Source: Entrophospora sp. SA101
Taxonomy: Eukaryota > Glomeromycota > Glomeromycetes > Entrophosporales > Entrophosporaceae
Assembly (NCBI GenBank): GCA_958430865.1
Contig: CAUDNR010001757.1
Coordinates: forward strand, 1,388-25,658
Direction: 5' to 3'
Length of the DNA stretch: 24,271 nt
Made by a program: the position numbers and the translations under genes. The notes beneath the pieces were generated by a model. That model was not told the DNA's origin. It saw only the letters and a list, made by a program, of their open reading frames with translations, and made no database searches. Each line of letters begins with the position of its first letter. Position 1 is the first letter of the stretch. Positions 19,766-24,271 of this stretch are shown piece after piece.

Positions 19766-20711
19766 TTAATATCTATTACGTAATCTATCTGATGGACGTG
19801 GGATTGTTGATCTTCCGGATTGTAAAGGTGGTGGTGCATTAGAAGATCGCTTTAAGTTTACCGAATTGAAAAAATAAAAGTTAATATCAATCAATCAACG
19901 AATAAATAATAATTAATCATAATATTTTTCTGGATAAAATACCCTCGACATATTATTATTATTATTTAATAATCCTCTTCCATATGGAATATGATGATCT
20001 ATATAAGGGGGAGGAACAGGATGGTAGTCATTTCTATGATAATAAGAATATTGATCATCTCTTGTTCTTCCCTAAAAAATCAAATCAAATAAGACTTATA
20101 TTTCAATAATTATATTATACATATTTTAATATATATATATTTACTATCATCATATTTCCAGAATTTGAATTTGAGTTTGAACTTGTTGAAGATGAGGAAG
20201 AAGAAATATGTGGTGATGATTGTAAAGATTGACCATAATAATAATTATTATTGCTACTATTATTAAAGCTATTATTATTGTTATTATTACTAAAGTAATT
20301 ATTATTGTTATTACTGTTATTATTATTATTGTTATGATATACTGAATCATAATACATTCCATTCGATGTGGATAAACCACGAACTCTTTTATTAAAAGGC
20401 GGTGAAGATTGTTCTTTATAACGTCTATTACCAATATATATTTGACTTTGAAAAGGTATTATTTCCCCATCTGAATTTGAAATTTTGAAAAAAAGATTTA
20501 ATATTTTTGAGATTAATTGTTTTTTATTCTTGAATAATTAAACATTTACCTTTTTTTAATTCATCATTATTATTGTAGATATTGTTGTTTTTTAATGTAG
20601 ACATTTTCCTATATTATTAAATCAAAAAAAAGTTATGCGATTTTTTCGGAAATTGTTTCAAAAATCCATAAAAAATAAATCCTTACATTATATTATTATT
20701 ATTGTTATTAC

Positions 20712-20751
<40 letters not shown>

Positions 20752-21624
20752 GGTGGTAGTAGTAGCAATAGTTTCTTGTGTAGATTCTTCAGAAACTGTC
20801 TCACGTAATTTTTGAAACAAACTTTTCTTTAAAGTTGTCAATTCTTTAATCTTTGCAATAATAAACCCTTCATCATCATCATCATTATTATTGTTTTCTT
20901 CGTTCAGTATTATTATTGAATCTTTTCCATTGTGATCTTTAATTGTTGTAGTAACTGGTTTATTAAACTTGTCAACATTTTCATCTGATTTTTTATTTTC
21001 TTGATTTCTAGGGTCTTCCATCTCATTATCAATATCCTTGCTACTATCAGTCATACTATTACTAAAATTATTATTACTATTAGCATTATTAACACTACTA
21101 CTATTATTGTTATTATTATTACTCATATTTTTATTATTTTTATTAAAAGATGATGATAATACTTCAATTAAATCTTCTTCTTCATTAGAAATATTATCAT
21201 TATTAGAAGTCGATAAAGAACCATCTTCATCATCCATTATAACTTCATTTAAAATATCATTATCCCCACTGTTATCATCATTCAACAAAGATCCTTTATC
21301 ATCATCATGTTCATTATTATTACTACTAACATATTCACCTTCTTCTTCTTCTGATGATAAATGTCCTCTTTTATTTTTATTATCATTATTGTCATTAACA
21401 TTATTATTATTTGAATGCCCATTTATTAATCTATGATGATGATTATGATCATGACCTCCAGCATTATTATTATTATTAATGTTGTTATTATTATGATTGT
21501 TATGATTATTGTTACTTGTTCGCCTTTTTGATAATACTTTATGAGCTATGGCTTTTATTATATGTTCAGGAGCTGGATCTCTAACTGAGAAAACAACATT
21601 TTTCAATATTCGATTGTCGTCCAT
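19766..21624 (-). CDS. Asn-rich, low-complexity protein of unknown function, five exons
   Basis: Exons on the minus strand: 21624-20687, 20608-20550, 20470-20145, 20071-19943, 19849-19766; sum 1536 nt (511 aa), GT-AG introns, phases 2, 1, 0, 0. The N-terminus (MDDNRILKNVVFSVRDPAPE, then HIIKAIAHKVLSKRR, about residues 1-36) is the only clearly ordered part with a possible helix. Then come long Asn/His runs, acidic Ser/Glu/Asp stretches (SSEEEEGEYV, MDDEDGSL), a helical segment near residue 260-290 (FIIAKIKELTTLKKSLFQKL), and an Asn stretch coded by a (ATT)n-type repeat just before the first intron. After that the chain is Asn-, Tyr-, Ser- and Pro-rich and ends RPSDRLRNRY. Composition resembles disordered transcription or RNA-binding regulators (inference only). 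It converges with the exonuclease gene with 343 bases between stops. The antisense frames on the plus strand, all Leu or Ile, are shadows. Confidence 0.82.
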
Positions 21625-22511
21625 TACCTTTATTATTGTTGTTGTTATATATTATTATTAATAATAACTTTTATATTTAAAAATGATTTCTAATAATTTT
21701 ATTTTCGAAAGTAAAAAAAAAATACCTTGCTTTAATATCCTGTTTATAAGTGTCGTTGCAACGACAATAGACATTGTCAAAAAAGTTTGGAGAAAAAATA
21801 TATATATATGGTATTTTGGGTAATGATAGGACGTTATTATTAATAATTTTTGTGCACTCTTTGATTGACACACATTAATATTAATAATCACACTAAATAT
21901 TCTAAAAAGAATTTAATATATTTATATATATTTATTATTATTTTTTCTCTCTTTCTCCACACGAATTTCACATACTCTCTAATCTCTCAACCTTGTTTTT
22001 CTACTATTGACCTACCTTAGATCTATTATTTTCATAATATCATCCGTTTTCCTTTTAGCAACAGAAGATGACATTTCTTGATCTATTTCAATTTTATTAT
22101 CAGCCAATAGGTACAAATGATCAAAAAAGTTGATTACCAGACAGACACTTGATGTGGCTGCCATCATCATTAATATCTTTTTGTACCGCGCAACTCATCT
22201 ACAGAGCCATATTCATTTCATCAATCCTTTTATGGTTTTATTATCGAAGGCTTTTGTCGTTGGTGCCACACAAACGTTTAGGAGTCTATCCACGAGTCCA
22301 GTTGTCGTGCCCAACGACATCCAAACCAACTCGTCAGATTGTGGTTATCATGAATTTTAAGATTCATCTACAATTTCCATACGAATAAATTTTGGTTTAT
22401 TAATTTTGGTTTTTTTCAATTTGACGTTAACTAAATATACGAGTCTGTTAATAAATATACATGACTTAAAATTAGTCAATGGATTAAAATTTTATTTGAA
22501 ATAAAACAAAA

Positions 22512-22513
<2 letters not shown>
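21625..22513. other. Upstream region of the Asn-rich gene; weak ORFs
   Basis: 21625-21990 is AT-rich and probably promoter or 5' UTR, with pyrimidine-rich TTTTTTCTCTCTTTCTCC at about 21941-21958. A less AT-rich block at 22068-22388 has open plus-strand frames (ATG 22068 short; then a frame reading IYRAIFISSILLWFYYRRLL, a possible membrane helix, followed by LVPHKRLGVYPRVQLS). It may be an exon of an unrecognised small membrane protein, but no consistent start or splice was found. Confidence 0.35.

Positions 22514-22543
<30 letters not shown>
22514..22543. repeat. (TA)n microsatellite
   Basis: About 15 uninterrupted AT units just upstream of the ORF starting at 22554. Confidence 0.95.
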
Positions 22544-22546
<3 letters not shown>

Positions 22547-22553
22547 CAATAAC

Positions 22554-22880
22554 ATGCCCCCACTCATAAAACTCATTCGTTATATCCTCGGCAGTTTCGT
22601 ATTTAGCCGATTCTTATCAGTCAATGTATATAAATCGATAACCAGGCCCTTGATAGATACAAGTTTAGATTTGTTGAGCGCAAGAAAATATTGTGGTTTT
22701 ACAAGTCAAAAAATTCTTAATTATATATACGTGACAATGTTAAATTCTCAACGTTTTATCAATAATAATTTTAATAATAACAATAAGAAGTCGATTCTAT
22801 TATGTTTTGTTCAATTTTTATTTAAATGGTCAGATGAAAAGATTGTTTTCGCTCCAAAAAATCCAAGACAATTTTTATAA
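22554..22880 (+). CDS. Hypothetical ORF, 108 codons
   Basis: ATG-started frame (MPPLIKLIRYILGSFVFSRF) with an amphipathic, basic N-terminus that could be a mitochondrial presequence or membrane segment, an Asn stretch (NNNFNNNNKK) and a hydrophobic SILLCFVQFLFKW. I recognise no family. A downstream open stretch after an AG-like site at about 23044 (IKLPEMKSFLSPRKIILQPL, then IIGVNFPLTNIQ) could be a further exon, but I could not join the two in phase. A chance ORF is a real possibility. Confidence 0.3.
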   Translation: MPPLIKLIRYILGSFVFSRFLSVNVYKSITRPLIDTSLDLLSARKYCGFTSQKILNYIYVTMLNSQRFINNNFNNNNKKSILLCFVQFLFKWSDEKIVFAPKNPRQFL

Positions 22881-23258
22881 AAATATGATGAATCAAGAAA
22901 GACCAATCAAAAATATGTAAATATATTAATATATATATTTCTCACCTGATTACATCATTTTAAATTAATAATCATAAAAGTACGTGTAATAATCAATTTT
23001 GTGATTTTTTATATTTGATTACATCATGCAATTCCTTTTTATAGATAAAATTACCAGAGATGAAATCATTTTTATCGCCGCGGAAAATCATACTCCAACC
23101 TCTGATCATCGGTGTCAATTTCCCTTTGACAAACATACAAGCATTATTATTAGTCATTCATTGATTCTTATTTTAATTATTAGAATCTAATACAATTAAA
23201 AAGTATTGTTAGTAATAACCAATGGATAATAATTTCAAATTAATTAATAATGAAATTT

Positions 23259-23453
23259 TTATTCACCTTCGGTGTTTAAGAGAAGTGGGTTAAAATCAAG
23301 ACTATTTGATGAACTATCATTACTTGTATAGATTTTTATGCTTTTTGATTTAGCAATCTCTTCATCTAATATTCTACTTAACTGGATGTGATTTGTGTAC
23401 TTTTTGCGAATCACTACTACCATCACTACTAGTAGTATTATTACTATTATCAT
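23259..23453 (-). CDS. Hypothetical small single-pass membrane peptide
   Basis: Minus-strand frame of 64 codons: a Val/Ile helix (MIIVIILLVVMVVVIRKK), then a polar tail (SRILDEEIAKSKSIKIYTSN) to EGE and stop. The tail has ordinary amino-acid variety, which speaks for coding, but the helix is encoded by TAG/TAT-type repeat DNA and the upstream sequence is a 9-bp minisatellite. It could be a terminal exon; no partner exon found. Confidence 0.25.
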   Translation of the reverse strand: MIIVIILLVVMVVVIRKKYTNHIQLSRILDEEIAKSKSIKIYTSNDSSSNSLDFNPLLLNTEGE

Positions 23454-23583
23454 TTTATTCGTTTTATTCGTTTTATTCGTCCAACTATTAATTCATTTAA
23501 TTCGTTTTATTAGTTTTATTAGTTTTATTAGTTTTATTAGTTTTATTGGTTTTATTGGTTTTATTGGTTTTATTAGTTTTACT
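23450..23583. repeat. 9-bp minisatellite, unit GTTTTATTR
   Basis: About a dozen GTTTTATT-based units: three with a CG junction at 23453-23480, a 25-base interruption, then nine in a row from about 23504, first with A then with G as the ninth base. Because 9 is a multiple of 3 all frames stay open, giving the artefact frame ISFISFIGFI. Confidence 0.92.
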
Positions 23584-23619
23584 CAAATTGTTTGTTTTAT
23601 TCGAGTAAACTTTATTTGA

Positions 23620-24271
23620 ATAGAAACCTAACTGCTGCTCAAGATTATGATATTATTTTAGTACAAAGAGCTTTAGAAATATTTAACCAATAACTTAATT
23701 ACAATATAAAAAAGAGTTATTGGTTTATTAAATTAAGCCAATAATTAACTAAAAAATAGGATTAATTTTAGAAGAATACCTGATAAATATTGACACTTTC
23801 AACATTTACTAATAGGCTTTTAGACTATATGATAAAAATACCAAGAATATTATTAACTTATCAGTATGCTAATACTTTGATTATTTTTAAAGAATAATCA
23901 GATTCTGATATTTGCTGAATACCCCAATACCCAATTTGGCATCATTTAACCAGTAAAAGGAGAACCAATAGATTATATATAAGCAAAGAAAGATGGGACC
24001 CTAAATTAGCACAAAAGAATTTTAAATCATTCACAAACATAACAGCTTGATAGCTTGATTGACATAGTGATGCAGTCTTGGATTCAATGCAATTTTTTTT
24101 ATTGTATGTTTTAAATATAATTAATTATGCATCTTTAATAAAACAAACATGACTTAGCTATTCAATCATTTCCTTGTATGTGAATTAAGGTTGCGGGAGA
24201 AACTCCTCCAGAAATCAATCGACAGAGTTTTGACAGGTTACACATTAATTGTTTATTAGAGTTTCGGCAGA
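23620..24271. other. No gene recognised to the window end
   Basis: AT-rich, with a short imperfect inverted repeat ACCAATAACT / GAGTTATTGGTTTA near 23685-23730. The last 90 bases (GGTTGCGGGAGAAACTCCTCCA) are less AT-rich and might be the edge of another element, without enough sequence to judge. Confidence 0.4.

Noticed and set aside
20150..20434. Ile-rich minus-strand ORF
   Set aside because: Shifted frame of the Asn-rich third exon, produced by the ATT/AAT repeats.
21038..21436. 132-codon Leu/Ser-rich plus-strand ORF
   Set aside because: Antisense of the Asn/Asp/Glu codons of the Asn-rich gene; composition fully explained by the repeat.
23450..23583. CRISPR-like array
   Set aside because: The 9-base units have no spacers; it is a minisatellite, and the surroundings are eukaryotic.
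1..24271. tRNA or rRNA genes
   Set aside because: I scanned by eye for TTCGA-type T-arm signatures and rRNA-like GC-rich blocks and saw none; a covariance-model scan would settle it.

Overview
This is an AT-rich eukaryotic window whose gene remains point to an arbuscular mycorrhizal fungus (Glomeromycotina, Rhizophagus/Gigaspora-like). Genes carry short GT-AG introns of about 70-145 nt. There is a fungal MOB2, a multi-exon pseudogene that I recall as a large Rhizophagus-type family of unknown function, degenerate TLDc and tyrosine-kinase-like fragments of families expanded in these fungi, long Asn homopolymers, and a dense load of decayed transposons. This assignment rests on recognition of families, not on a search.

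Left edge (1-1530). The first 1257 bases are one uninterrupted reading frame only if TGA is read as Trp: 8 in-frame TGA, 2 TGG, no TAA or TAG until a TAA TAA pair. That is the Mollicutes code (table 4). The predicted protein is hydrophilic with one C-terminal membrane helix and a poly-Asp tail. A small convergent ORF lies 12 bases after the TAA pair. Compact coding and code 4 beside intron-bearing fungal DNA suggest either a piece of a Mollicutes-related endobacterium (as known in these fungi) inserted in the nuclear genome, or a chimeric contig.

Middle (1.6-14.5 kb) is a transposon and pseudogene graveyard. It holds a 225-bp inverted-repeat element, a decayed Fanzor/TnpB-like nuclease (minus), a decayed multi-exon fungal gene (minus) carrying a MITE with 8-bp target duplication, a TA-flanked MITE, the C-terminal part of a Helitron/PIF1 helicase, a Mutator-like element combining a Ulp1-type protease with a FAR1 zinc-finger transposase, a nearly pristine 140-bp MITE inserted in it, a TLDc pseudogene and a protein-kinase C-lobe pseudogene.

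Right part (14.7-21.6 kb) holds three intact, spliced genes. A MOB2-like NDR-kinase co-activator (minus, 5 exons, 218 aa) is followed by a WRN-type DEDDy 3'-5' exonuclease (plus, 3 exons, 514 aa). Convergent to the exonuclease is an Asn-rich protein of unknown function (minus, 5 exons, 511 aa). For all three, exon lengths sum to a multiple of three and phases join cleanly. The last 2.6 kb has microsatellites, a 9-bp minisatellite and only weak ORFs.

The strongest anomaly is the genetic-code switch at the left edge. The Fanzor remnant and the protease-carrying Mutator element are next.
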